Shown: positions 18,101 through 28,177, counted from the first letter of the stretch. The stretch: DNA of 64,000 bases from Saprospiraceae bacterium (GCA_016715105.1 JADKBO010000021.1:1-64000), one strand, 5' to 3'. The notes: generated by a model not told the origin, from the letters alone. A program made the numbers and translations.

Positions 18101-21027
18101 CTATCTTATCACAGAGAATTTCTTAGAGCTGGCTGAAGTTTCATCATTGATTGATAAAATATACAGACCATTGCTCAACCCAGAAACATCCAGGTTTGAT
18201 TCGTTATTATTTACTTGTTTGGTTGTAATCACTCTACCACTCAAATCTATGATTCTGATGGTCGCTTTACCATTGGTAGCAATTTCCTTTGTCCAACTGA
18301 TATTGATTCTATCAACCGCTGGATTGGGGTAAATTGTCAATGATTCTGCTTTGAAATCCAAATCATTTGTTGCTGTACCTATGTCAGTTTTATTATCCAA
18401 ATAGATAGCAGAAGCGCCTGCAAATACTTGGTTGTAAACCGGACTCAAATCACCTTCATCTCTCAAGTCAAATCCCAATACTCTACCACCACCGTTAGCT
18501 CTTTCTGCTACAAAAATCATTTCAAGGTTGGTATCATAAGAAACGTCAACAGGATTACCAAGTAAAGTAGCTGCACCTTTGATGACTCTGCTTTCAGAAA
18601 GTGAAATAGCTCCATCAGCCAATTTGCTTTCGAAGTTTTCTATCGTAAATATCGCGCCATCTACTGCACTTGCTGCATCACCTACATCAGTCAAGATCAT
18701 CAAATCTTCCTTCGCAATGTAGTCAATACCATGTGTTCTGACCAAACCATCAACGGTAACTATACTGGTTGGTTCCAAAGTACCCGCTCCCGCAGAGAAG
18801 AAATTTTCATAGATTGCCAATTTGTTTGAATTATCAACAACGGCATATAGTGTACCTCCTTTGAAAATCATACCCCAAAGATTGATATTCACGTCTATGA
18901 TCCTATCAAGGGTAAGCCCAGATGAAGTGATGGTGTATATGATGAATTTGTTGGTGTTACCGTTTGCAGGATCTGCATCTTGCGCAACGACCAATTTATC
19001 ACCAGCTACTGCAATTTCTCTACCATTCTTAAAATCAGAAGTTGATGTTGATGTCAATTCTGGTTGTAATCCTGATCTCATGTTCGTAAGCACATTGGAA
19101 TACACATTGATGACATTTTTAGTTCTGTTTAATTGGTACAAAACGTCAGCAGTTTTATCATAATAAATACCATCAGCATCAGTTCCATCTACAGAGAAGA
19201 TGTCATAACTAATGGTACTATCCTTAGAAATACTAAACAATCCAGCTTTTCCACTTGTATTGGAAGAAACAAAGAACTGTGAAACTACTGTATTTTCAAC
19301 TGGTGCATTGATGATGATTTCACCACTGCAATCGCCTGTTCCAGAATGTGGCATCGCCAAATATGGGAAAGTTGCTCCAAAAGCTTTGTCATTTCTTTCA
19401 ACACCTGTTGTATAAGTCAATACATCTAGTAAGTCTTGTGTTACTGGGCTTGGACTAGTTCCTGGTGTATAATCATCATACCACAAACCAATCGCTGCAA
19501 GTACAACTCCACCTACTGCTTGTAATTCTATTCTAGTTACATCATCTTCCAATCTTCTTCCATTAGGAAAACCATCCATGTTTGGAATGAATTCCAGGTC
19601 TGCAGTTGCATTGTATGGTGCAGTTGTCAAACCAAGAACCGCTGCTTGAACTAAACCAAGTGCATTGAATGAAGCGCTGGTTCTCATTGTAGGCGGTACT
19701 GCCATATTCAATCTCAACATATCACCACCGTTGGGCAAAAAGTTATTGATAAATGGTTTACCTGCGGCCAATGGATTGCCATTTTTGCCTGTAGCCAATT
19801 GATATGGAATGGCATTTGGTGCTCCTGTATGAAATATTGGCCACAAATCCACTGACCTTGGTTTGCCCGGAATCAATAATAATGATCCATAAGTCTCGAA
19901 AGCTGTGCCAGTTAGGTCAGTACCCAGTAAAGCAGATACGCCATCTTTACCATTTCTAAAATCAAAAGAACCTAAAGCTGCTGATTGAATTCTTAGTGGT
20001 GCAAAAGAAGGTACTGCTCCACCAAATTGTGAATCATCCATGTACAATGCCAATTCTGGATTGTAGAAATATTCGTCAAGAGTGGTTTCACCTATTTCGT
20101 CATATGGAGTGATAGAATTCCAGAAATCTTTTCTTCCTATTGGAATAACTGCCTCATTTGTCAAAGGCATACCCAATCTAGAAACTTGTACCCAATCTCC
20201 ACCAAAAGTAGGATTTGTTGTGGCACTAAGGGTTGTAATGGCAGGTCTGCTAGCAGATGCCCATACACCAATCACATGATCTCCATCAAGGATATTTGCT
20301 GGTGTTGCAGATGCTCCAGCTTTTAATAAAGTAGTAATTGGAACTTGAATAGCCAATGCACTTACATTATAACAAGCCAATCCATCTCTTGGCTTTCCTT
20401 CTTGTCTAGGAGCATCTCCAAGATCAAAAATTCCACCTAAGTCAACGAAAAAAGGATCATCAGTAGGTCCGGCAAAAACTGTTTCACCTGTAGTAGCTGT
20501 TGTAATTCCCGAATTCCAAACTGCTGCATATCCGGTATTCAAACCTGCACCACCCATGATAGATCTGTTACCGATGTTATTTGGTGGTACAATGCCATTT
20601 GCGACGATGGTTTCAAAAGTCATACCGCCGTCCATACTACGCTCTAAAGTGTAGGTTGCTTTTGGTTTTGTTTTCCAAGTCTGATGTAAAAGAAGGTCGA
20701 TGGATCTTCGTTCACAATTTTGAAAGTGAATCTGTAAGTAATTTCATCCCCTGGCTTTGTAGCATCGTTGTCCACATGTATTTCATATCTGATGTTCTCA
20801 CCAAAAGTGTAATAATTTGGACCTCCTTGTGGCAATTGTAAAGGTACATAAGTTGCGATTAAGGTCACCGTATTTGGGTTGTCTGGACTTCTGAAAGCAT
20901 AAAGGTCCACATTATCAGCCAGTGGATCATTGGCAATCAAAGGTGCCTCCCTGTGGCTCGAAGCCATCAATGCGTTGCAAGTCAATAAGACTGCGAACAG
21001 AGTAAATATATTATATAATTTCTTCAT
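18101..21027 (-). CDS. DUF4331 protein fused to a beta-propeller and T9SS sorting domain, frameshifted
   Basis: From the N-terminus: a signal peptide, the DUF4331 hallmark SSHREAPLIANDPLADNVDLYAF, then the DUF4331 body (to about residue 530). A propeller module follows that is homologous to the lipoprotein at 12828, and the protein ends in a sorting domain (TIYPNPAVDRINISW, then SGLSNGLYILSI) recognised by T9SS. The frame is broken near 20645-20655, where one A seems missing from CAAAAGCAACC; restoring it reads QKATYTLERSMDGG. The joined product is about 970 residues and probably cell-surface attached. It directly follows a DUF4331 paralogue (35-base gap). The function of DUF4331 is unknown. 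Confidence 0.85.
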
Positions 21028-21062
21028 TTGTATTTAATTGAATATCTTTTGATAAATAGGAT

Positions 21063-22772
21063 TTATTTAATTTCTGTTCCTCTCCAAGGCATTGCCATAT
21101 AAGGGAAAGTTGTTTGAAAAGGCGCGTCATTTTTGTCAACTCCTGTGCTGTAGCTCAATACACCAACCAAAGCTGGGGTAACAGGACCAACCAAATTTGT
21201 AGGATCATAATCATCATACCAAAGTCCAATTGCTGCAAGCACAACTCCACTTACTGCTTGAAGTTCAATAGCTGTAACGTCGTCTTCCAATCTTCTTCCA
21301 TTAGGAAATCCATCCATGTTTGGAATAGAATCTAGGTAATTATTCAAATTGTATCTATTGTCAGTAAGACCTAGTACCGCAGCATAAACAAGACCTAATC
21401 TGTTGAAATCTGGACTGTTTCTTGGAGTAACAGGTACTGCCATATTTAATCTCAACATGTCTCCACCGTTTGGTAGGAAGTTGTTGATAAACGGTTTGCC
21501 AAAACCTTTGACAGGATCACCATTTTTCCCAGTTGCCAATTGATAAGGTCTCAAATTTGGAACTCCGGTATGGAATATTGGCCACAAATCCACCGATCTA
21601 GGTTTTCCTGGGATCAATAACAAATCTCCAAATGGTTCGAAAGCCGTTCCGGGAACATCTCCATTTTTCAAAGCTGAAACGCCATCAGCACCATTACTGA
21701 AATCAAAAGCACCTAAGGATTTTTTCTGAATTCTCAAAGCTGAAAATGCTGGAACAGCTCCACCAAACTGTGCATCATCCATGTACAAAGCCAATTCTGG
21801 ATTGTAGAAAAAGTTGTCCATTGTAGTATCAGCAAACTCCATATAAGGAGTCATTCTATTCCACATATCTTTGAAACCAATAGGAATCACCGCTTCATTA
21901 GTCAATGGCATACCCAATCTAGAAACTTGTACCCATTCGCCAGAGTATGCACTGCTGTCTGAAGTCGTCAAAGTTTTTACTGCTGGTCTGCTTGCAGAAG
22001 CCCAAACACCAATGATATAATCACTATCTAGTATGCTAGAAGGAGTACTTGCAGCACCTGCTTTCAATAAAACACTGATAGGAATTTTCAAAGACAAAGT
22101 GTGTACATTGAATTTTGCTAAACCGTCTCTTGCAGGCTCTCCACCTTGTCTTGGAGCATTGCCTAAGTCAAAAATGGCACCCAAATCTACATAAAATGGA
22201 TCGTCTACTGGACCTGCAAAAACTTGCTCACCAGAACTTGCAGTTGTAATTGCCGAATTCCAAATGCTTGCATAGGATGCATTCAATCCAGCACCACTTT
22301 CAATGGATCTTGGACCAATGTTGTTTGGTGGAACCACACCATCTGTTACGATGGTTTGGAATGTCATGCCGCCATCAACACTTCTTTGTAAAGTATAAGT
22401 TGTTTTCAAATTTTGTTTTCCCAATCTGATATTGAAAAAAGTTGTTGGATCTTCATTGATTACTTTGAATGTAAATCTGTACGTAATTTCGTCCCCCGGT
22501 TTTGATGCATCGTTGTCAATGTGAATTTCATAACGGATGTTTTCACCAAAGGAATAGTAATTTGGTCCACCATAAGCGACTTCTGCCGGGATATAATTGG
22601 CAATAATGGTAATAGTGGACGGATCGTCAGGGCTTCTGAATGCATATAAATCTGTATTGTCTGCAAGCGGATCACTGGCAATCAGTGGTGCCTCTCGGTG
22701 TGATGATGCCTGCAAGCTGATGCCCATCAGCAGTGCAGCGCACATGGTAAATAGTATAATTCTAAACATCAT
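21063..22772 (-). CDS. DUF4331 family secreted protein
   Basis: The 569-residue product has a signal peptide ending ISLQA, then SSHREAPLIASDPLADNTDLYAF and a full-length DUF4331 body (PRSVDLWPIFHTG, FPNGRRLEDDVTAIELQA, GLWYDDYDP). It ends just after this domain, with no propeller or sorting tail. It is very similar throughout to the DUF4331 half of the next gene, so the pair arose by tandem duplication. It is probably periplasmic or carried by another route. The anti-sigma/ECF pair upstream may control it. Confidence 0.85.
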   Translation of the reverse strand: MMFRIILFTMCAALLMGISLQASSHREAPLIASDPLADNTDLYAFRSPDDPSTITIIANYIPAEVAYGGPNYYSFGENIRYEIHIDNDASKPGDEITYRFTFKVINEDPTTFFNIRLGKQNLKTTYTLQRSVDGGMTFQTIVTDGVVPPNNIGPRSIESGAGLNASYASIWNSAITTASSGEQVFAGPVDDPFYVDLGAIFDLGNAPRQGGEPARDGLAKFNVHTLSLKIPISVLLKAGAASTPSSILDSDYIIGVWASASRPAVKTLTTSDSSAYSGEWVQVSRLGMPLTNEAVIPIGFKDMWNRMTPYMEFADTTMDNFFYNPELALYMDDAQFGGAVPAFSALRIQKKSLGAFDFSNGADGVSALKNGDVPGTAFEPFGDLLLIPGKPRSVDLWPIFHTGVPNLRPYQLATGKNGDPVKGFGKPFINNFLPNGGDMLRLNMAVPVTPRNSPDFNRLGLVYAAVLGLTDNRYNLNNYLDSIPNMDGFPNGRRLEDDVTAIELQAVSGVVLAAIGLWYDDYDPTNLVGPVTPALVGVLSYSTGVDKNDAPFQTTFPYMAMPWRGTEIK

Positions 22773-23503
22773 AACTTAATAAATTTTTTAATGTTACAAG
22801 AAATTCTGAGATCGATTTTAATTACTTACGAGGTCAATTGCGGATTTGGATTTATTTTATATTTTTTTTTAAAAAAAATATTTTATTTTATTAAAGCTGG
22901 ACTGTTGTTGCTAGCAATGAGTGTGTTTTGGAGTGCTTGCAAATGATAAAATGGCACCATTAAAACTCATTCAGAAAGATCTTGGGCACTACACCAAACT
23001 TGCCCAATTGGGTAATTTGGTTTGGCCATATAGGTATTGGCAAAAAGGAATCGGCGTTTCTAGAAATGAGCGTTTGTAAGCTGATTTTATGGTTTTAATA
23101 GCTTAGTTCAAAGGTTGTTACTTTGACGCTATCAATGAGTGGAACACGAGGGGATTTAAGCTTTTTTGCTCAATTAAAAAATGAGGCTTCATTATTTGTT
23201 TGCGACCAAATCTGTCACAATTTTGACTTCGAATGAAGGATCAATCTTTTGATTTCAGAAATAAAAGTTCTGTGAAAAATTTTTTAAGAGTATGATAATC
23301 GCGGATAAACTAGCTATTAAACAACAATAGAAGTTATACAATCTGTAAAACTTCTATTGGTTTCTGTTTTATATTAAAAACAAAAGTTAAATCTCGAAAT
23401 TGAGATGATGCAATTTTAAATACTGCCCTTGGTAAGCGCCAAAAGTCTCTTTCTTTCGTCTTTCGTCTCTCGTCTCTCGTCTTTCTACTTTCGTCTTCCA
23501 ACA
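22773..23503. other. Non-coding gap upstream of the DUF4331 pair
   Basis: No convincing gene is seen in 730 bases. The part nearest the DUF4331 start is extremely AT-rich (22850-22890) and should hold its promoter, but I cannot point to clear elements. A simple-sequence repeat lies at 23445-23499. Confidence 0.5.
23445..23499. repeat. TCGTCTTT/TCGTCTC simple repeat
   Basis: About six units of TTTCGTC or TCTCGTC follow one another just beyond the stop of the anti-sigma gene. The minus strand reads as GAGACGAAAGACG. It resembles in style the GGAGAC/GGAAAC tracts at 11660. Confidence 0.6.
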
Positions 23504-24289
23504 CTATACCCCTACTGTACAAATCAACTTGGTAAGATTGGGTGTAAGACTTCCACCTTTCGGCTCAATGGTTATTGCATAAGTTCCAGTACCATTTTCA
23601 AAATCAACTGGAATAATATGCGTTCCATCTCCTGTAAAAGTTGATAGGGGAATAGGATTAACACCATCTTTAAGCGACCAAAGCTGGAACACTTCATTGT
23701 CTGCAATCAAAGGAAGTTTTCTGATTTGAATGTAGTTTTCCTGACTATTTTCATTGATGTAGAAGAATAGTTCTGTCTCCTGGAATCCTGGCGTCGGACT
23801 CATGATTAATTTTCTACTATCGGGATTATTTACTTTGCGTAATATTTCAATAGTTTGATTTTGCTCATCTTTTAATGAATCACACTTGGCTTGAGCGTCG
23901 GCATAATTCGCTTGCATTTGATTTAACTCACCTCGTAAATTAAAGAAGCTATAGGCAGCGATGATCAGTGAAAGCGCAAGTAAACCGGTCAACCAAGGTA
24001 GTAATGCCCCTAAACCTGTACCTGTTGAAGGCGGCTCAGAAGGAGTTTTGATTCCACCCATTTGTCTGATAGAATCCAAAATATTTTGCTCCACTCCCTG
24101 CCTTGGTTCTATACCCATGGCACTTGCATATTTATGCAGGGCATTTTCAATATCAATTTTATCTTTTCTAAGTTCAGGAAATTCCTGGAGATAACCTTCG
24201 ACTTCTTGTTTTTCACTCTCAGACAAGAGGTCTAGAATATAATATTCCAACAAACCTGATGATCTTATTTCCTCAATAGTCATATTCAA
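23504..24289 (-). CDS. Anti-sigma factor, RskA-like
   Basis: The 261-residue product has an N-terminal cytoplasmic part with YYILDLLSESEKQEVEGYL (anti-sigma domain; no Zn-binding HxxxCxxC is seen). One membrane segment follows (about residues 93-115; LPWLTGLLALSLIIAAYSF), then a coiled coil and an RskA-type periplasmic C-terminal domain (ELFFYINENSQENYIQIRKLP, EVFQLWSLKDG). It should hold the ECF factor encoded just upstream at the membrane until a signal arrives. The sigma gene's restored stop is at 24294-24296, so the two genes are about 4 bases apart. Confidence 0.85.
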   Translation of the reverse strand: MNMTIEEIRSSGLLEYYILDLLSESEKQEVEGYLQEFPELRKDKIDIENALHKYASAMGIEPRQGVEQNILDSIRQMGGIKTPSEPPSTGTGLGALLPWLTGLLALSLIIAAYSFFNLRGELNQMQANYADAQAKCDSLKDEQNQTIEILRKVNNPDSRKLIMSPTPGFQETELFFYINENSQENYIQIRKLPLIADNEVFQLWSLKDGVNPIPLSTFTGDGTHIIPVDFENGTGTYAITIEPKGGSLTPNLTKLICTVGV

Positions 24290-24293
24290 TACT

Positions 24294-24875
24294 TTATAAA
24301 AGTCCTTTCAACAATAATAAAAGCAGGATTATGAATCCAAACAGCAAAGATGACTCCTTATCGAGTTTTTCCCGTAAAATATCAATAGCCTTCTTCACCC
24401 TGGTATTAATGGTACCAAGGGTAGATCCAACTCTTCTGATAGTTCACTTTGGGAATAACCACAGGTAAAGATAGTCCAACACTATGGAGTACTTGTCTTC
24501 CATTCCTTCGAGGGAGCTTTTTGCATCCATCGAAAACTCTCTGGATTCAGTAAAACTACTACTATGTACGTTATTATCTATTGAAATGGTTTTTTTCTCA
24601 ACTTGGAATTTTTGCGTTCTAGAGATATCAATAGAAGAATTACGCAAAATATTGATCATCCATGTATATAATGTGGACTTTGTAGCATCATACTGGTCAA
24701 TTTTACTCCAAATTTTCATAAAAGTGTTTTGAAGGGCTTCCTCAGCATACATTTCATTGCGCAGTTGTCTCAACGCTACACCATGAAGTGCTGGAGCATA
24801 ATGTTTGTACAACAGCCTAAGTCCCTGTTCATTTCCGGACTTTATGAGTTCAATAATTTGAAGATCGATTGTCAT
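24294..24875 (-). CDS. ECF-type sigma factor, frameshifted in region 4
   Basis: The unbroken part has sigma region 2 (MYAEEALQNTFMKIWSKID, TLYTWMINILRNSSIDIS). The frame fails after VLDYLYL. Two single-base shifts (near 24455 and 24420) restore CGYSQSELSEEL and GSTLGTINTRVKKAIDIL, which is sigma region 4, and the frame then ends at the TAA at 24294-24296. The whole is about 190 residues. It is paired with the anti-sigma gene and is a candidate regulator of the DUF4331/TonB locus. It is not closely related to the two other ECF factors here. Confidence 0.8.
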
Positions 24876-25010
24876 ATATTGATTTTTCAGATGCTAAACT
24901 AAAAACAGATTGCTAAATTGACAGTTTATGTCATATTTATGTTGTAATTCTTGTAATAAAAATAAGAAATATTTGTTTTCGAACAAGACAAAATAAAATC
25001 TCTCTAACAT

Positions 25011-25046
25011 AAAAAAGGCGTTCTCACTTTTGAAAACGCCTTTTTT
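25011..25046. terminator. Strong bidirectional terminator
   Basis: AAAAAAGGCGTT and AACGCCTTTTTT form a perfect 12-base stem with a 12-base loop. It ends the leftward ECF sigma B transcript (25713 to about 25094). Confidence 0.85.
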
Positions 25047-25093
25047 CTGTTAAAACTAGGATAAGGAAAAATGTTTAAAACTTTATATTTCTG

Positions 25094-25186
25094 TTAAGCT
25101 TTACGTGATGATAATGATTTAAAAGCAGCAACAAGTTGAACATAGTTAATAGTAATCAGCAAACTGCTATAATTTCTGTTTTTCAT
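25094..25186 (-). CDS. Possible 30-residue small protein
   Basis: The ATG at 25186 opens a 30-codon frame (MKNRNYSSLLITINYVQLVA to a basic end, SLSSRKA) that lies between the ECF sigma B stop (25216) and the terminator at 25011. The middle is mildly hydrophobic. Position in the transcript is the main support. No equivalent is seen after paralogue A. Confidence 0.3.
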   Translation of the reverse strand: MKNRNYSSLLITINYVQLVAAFKSLSSRKA

Positions 25187-25215
25187 GATATTAGCTTTTA
25201 TGATTGAATTTAAAT

Positions 25216-25713
25216 TTATGCATTCAATATTTCACCGCCCAATACTCCTTTAAGGAATCTTCTGGCATAAAATATTCTGCTTTTTATCGTTCCAATAGGA
25301 ACTTGCATGAGTTCAGCAATTTCATCATACTGATAACCTTCAAAGTACATCATAAAAGGTTTTGCTTGATCTTCGGGAAGTTCGTCGATATATTTTGATA
25401 TTCTTTCCATTTCTAATGACGAGTAACCGCTGTTTTCTGAGTGTGATGGTGATAAATTGTAAACCCTGTCGGCATTGTTGATCCTAACTTTGGCTTTTCT
25501 ATAACCATTGATAAATGTATTCCTGATGATGGTACTCATCCATGCCTTAAAGTTGGTACCTTCTTCAAACCTTTCCATACATTCAAACGCTTTTAAAAAT
25601 GACTCCTGCATCAAATCCGCAGCATTGTTCACATCCCTTGTCAACTTCATGGAAAATCCTAGAAATAGTGGCTTGAAGCTTTCATATCTTTTTGCAAATT
25701 CTATTGTATTCAT
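25216..25713 (-). CDS. ECF-type RNA polymerase sigma factor, paralogue B
   Basis: The product is 165 residues from the ATG at 25713. An ATG-less extension to 25740 would begin upstream of the expected transcription start, so 25713 is preferred. Region 2 (NNAADLMQESFLKAFE, AWMSTIIRNTFINGYRK) is identical to that of the gene at 9859, and region 4 (EIAELMQVPIGTIKSRIF) is nearly so. Overall identity is about 80% by my count. A full sigma-54 promoter consensus lies 38 bases upstream of the ATG. Downstream are only a possible small ORF and a terminator. Confidence 0.9.
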   Translation of the reverse strand: MNTIEFAKRYESFKPLFLGFSMKLTRDVNNAADLMQESFLKAFECMERFEEGTNFKAWMSTIIRNTFINGYRKAKVRINNADRVYNLSPSHSENSGYSSLEMERISKYIDELPEDQAKPFMMYFEGYQYDEIAELMQVPIGTIKSRIFYARRFLKGVLGGEILNA

Positions 25714-25750
25714 CTTTCTAAATTTTATGGTTAGTAACACTTCCTATAAG

Positions 25751-25765
25751 GCAATAGGCATGCCA
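25751..25765 (-). promoter_or_regulatory. Sigma-54 promoter of ECF sigma B
   Basis: On the minus strand TGGCATGCCTATTGC matches TGGCAYG-N4-TTGC at every defined position. The predicted start of transcription is near 25739, giving a leader of about 26 bases. A sigma-54 activator gene is present at 43160-44942. Confidence 0.75.
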
Positions 25766-26006
25766 AATATGTATATGACTGATTATCAATTATTTACGAG
25801 ATGTTTTCGATAAATTTATTTCTGATATTTAAGAAATTCTTTTATATCAGAATTGCACTTATACATTTCTTGACCGAAAATTGACTGGCCAATGAAATTT
25901 AGATGGACTTAAATTTTTTTGTCTCGGACTATTAAAACATTCTTGATTTCAAAAACGTATTGGTGGAGGTACAATGCCAATCCTATAAAAATAAAAAATT
26001 CAAATC

Positions 26007-26540
26007 ATGACAACCGCACCTTTCTATAAAGTTTGGCAAAAGCTAAATGATGATTCTTTTGAACTCGTCAGTAAATTGGGCAAAGAATGCCACATGGAAA
26101 TTGTTACCATACAATCTGAGTTTGAAAGCAATTTTTTCGGTTCTAACGGAGAATTTATCAAGGGTATCAGAGGTAATGAACCCTCAACGATAAATTTCCT
26201 CAATGAACAAAATAAAGTCATTGCTTCTGTGAGGACTGTGAAGCAGTTTTTTATGACCTATGTTTTAAATATTGGTCAGATTTCTTATTTAGTTAGTGCA
26301 GAAAATAGTCCCTTCGCATCCATAACCATCAGCCAGGGAAGTAATAAACTGGTCGAAGTGGCGAAAGATCAAAAAAGTGAGGAGGATAAACTTGCTTATT
26401 TAACTACCTCACCCTCCTACCCATTACTTTTGGATTGTTTGGTCATGCATCTTTTCCTGCCTCTTTTACAAATAAACCAAAATTTCAATACTTCCAGCTT
26501 GGTGCAAAATAGTCAATTGCCTTTTCAAACCCAATTGTAA
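26007..26540 (+). CDS. Hypothetical protein
   Basis: The 177-residue product has no signal peptide. It contains beta-rich text (HMEIVTIQSEFESNFFGSNG, INFLNEQNKVIASVRTVKQFF) and a moderately hydrophobic C-terminal stretch (PLLLDCLVMHLFLPLLQI). The pattern of paired short strands vaguely recalls scramblase/LURP-type folds, but I would not assign it. The frame is intact although it lies in a damaged region. A palindromic element follows at once. Confidence 0.5.
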   Translation: MTTAPFYKVWQKLNDDSFELVSKLGKECHMEIVTIQSEFESNFFGSNGEFIKGIRGNEPSTINFLNEQNKVIASVRTVKQFFMTYVLNIGQISYLVSAENSPFASITISQGSNKLVEVAKDQKSEEDKLAYLTTSPSYPLLLDCLVMHLFLPLLQINQNFNTSSLVQNSQLPFQTQL

Positions 26541-26550
26541 AACCTCACAG

Positions 26551-26726
26551 GGTGCATTTCATCACTTCGTTTAAAATACCCCAGAGGGGTTAAATATTAA
26601 TAACCATGGATGAAGTCCATGGCGAAAAATGAAAAGTGAATATGATTTTGTCGGGATTTTTGGCAGAAGCTTCCAAAAATCATGACAAAATCCCAACTAC
26701 AAATTTAAGAAGTGATGAAATGCACC
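26551..26726. mobile_element. Nested palindromic intergenic element (MITE-like)
   Basis: An exact 18-base inverted repeat, GGTGCATTTCATCACTTC at 26551-26568 and its complement at 26709-26726, encloses three more hairpins: ACCCC-AGA-GGGGT (26578-26590), CCATGGA/TCCATGG (26604-26622), and a double stem GATTTTGTC/GACAAAATC with GATTTTTGG/CCAAAAATC (26644-26692). It has no coding capacity. The 176-base unit with terminal inverted repeats suggests a miniature mobile element or a large RNA-structured spacer. No second copy is in this window. Confidence 0.6.
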
Positions 26727-26777
26727 TCCTCACACCACCTGAGTAAATCAAACAGGTTTTTGTAAATAGCTAAATAA

Positions 26778-26808
26778 AAAAGAGCTCATCCTAAGACAAA
26801 GCTCTTTT
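26778..26808. terminator. Terminator-like hairpin
   Basis: AAAAGAGCT and AGCTCTTTT form a 9-base stem with a 13-base loop and A/T runs on both sides. It lies after the nested palindromic element and before the transposase remnant. Confidence 0.6.
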
Positions 26809-26991
26809 ATGTTTTACAATGGTTCGGAAGTAATTTAAGCCGCAATTTTGCCAAAATCCAATATTTCATTAGATAGACGATTTTTTTTTTTTGCAAGTTA
26901 GGGTCAATTCCGGGAACTTTAAAAAATAAAATTGAGCAATAAATGGTTTGATAATTCGGTCTTTACATCCCATATTGAAATTGGAATTGAT

Positions 26992-27960
26992 CTATTTTTT
27001 ATCGATTCCTTTTCTTGCTACCCTATACCTATGTTTACAGCTGTCAAAGTAGCATTGAAATGAAAGTGTAATTTTTTCTTCAGCTCTTGCTTGGCAATTT
27101 GTTAGACCTGTAAATTGTTTAGCATCTCTGAAATTGAATTCCATTTGAAATCTTGCTTTGTAGTATCTAACCACTTGCATCGCATCCCTTTCAAGATTTG
27201 TTGAAAAATACATTGACATATTTGTCACATTCCCAAGACTGTTTAAATATTCCACACAAACCAGCAAGATGTTCCTTTTTAGATTCACCGAATTAACAAT
27301 CAAACTATAAACACGAATCTCCTCATCCTCACATTTGTTTAACCTCCCTTTTATCAATTTTTTAGTATTCACTTTGCCAGCAAATTTCTTTTTTCTCCTC
27401 TTCCTGATTTTTGAGATCCATTATAAAGATATCTAAGGTTAGCGTCCACTCGTAGCCTTGATATAAATTCCATTCCTTGACTAACTACAGAATTGTATAT
27501 TCAAACTTACTAAAGTACGCATCTGCTACCAATACAGGGGATATAGCTTTTAAATCCTTTGCCAATTCTTCAAATTGTTCACTATATTGGCCCATCATCG
27601 TTTTATCATTATTCTTTTTGTTGTGTTTTTTGATTGAGCTGCATACAGATGATAAGCTGTATTTTTTTACATCAATTACGCTATAACAGCCTATCTCTAA
27701 ACCTTTTCATATCTGCTGCTGCATCCTGAATAAAAATAACCAAGCCCAGGTGTACACTTTCCTGATTTACTGATGAAACTTGGGTCAACCAATTATAAGT
27801 TCGTCACTGCATTGATCACTAACAAACTTGAGTTGAAATCCAGCCAATCAAACTCCTTCGAAAAGTTACTTCTGTAACTACGCTCTGAGTAAGAACCATG
27901 TCGTTCTAACTGAAGAAAAATTGATCTTACCCTTAATGCTTAGAATTACAGTAAGATATG
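26992..27960 (-). pseudogene. IS4-like transposase remnant
   Basis: The 3' part is open for 126 codons and contains YYKARFQMEFNFRDAKQF, the region around the catalytic Glu in IS4-type DDE transposases. Upstream, fragments in different frames read LVADAYFSK (around a catalytic Asp), GLGYFYSGC, DPSFISKSGK and TTWFLLR, as in the N-terminal half of the same family. Many frame changes and stops lie between them. I found no clear terminal inverted repeats or target duplication, so the ends are approximate. The element is inactive. Confidence 0.75.
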
Positions 27961-28177
27961 AGAAATAAATCTACTTTGAATTACACCAATACCAGACATT
28001 TTTAATAAAATTGCATCTATGAGGCAATTGCCTTTGATGAATGCGTGTTGAATAATCATGTGCTAGATGATTGTTCAGATTGGCTCTGCTAATTAACGCA
28101 TTCATCTTTTATCTTATTTCTTTCATCTTTTTTCTTCCGAAGTATTGTTTATCAGAAATATGAATTTTAAAATTTCC

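Noticed and set aside
22951..23079. Plus-strand frame of 42 codons in the DUF4331 upstream gap
   Set aside because: There is no promoter, no family resemblance and no partner; it is likely chance in a long gap.
24919..24933. TGACA-N5-TGTCA inverted repeat upstream of the paired ECF sigma gene as an operator
   Set aside because: It is short and single, and such repeats are expected by chance in AT-rich DNA.
27477..27686. Plus-strand hypothetical gene
   Set aside because: The minus strand here reads as transposase fragments (LVADAYFSK, SVCSSIKKHNKK), so the plus frame is a shadow.
28036..28106. GATGAATGCGT/ACGCATTCATC inverted repeat as an IS end
   Set aside because: Both arms lie outside the transposase remnant on one side only; it is more likely a terminator-type fold after DUF1328.
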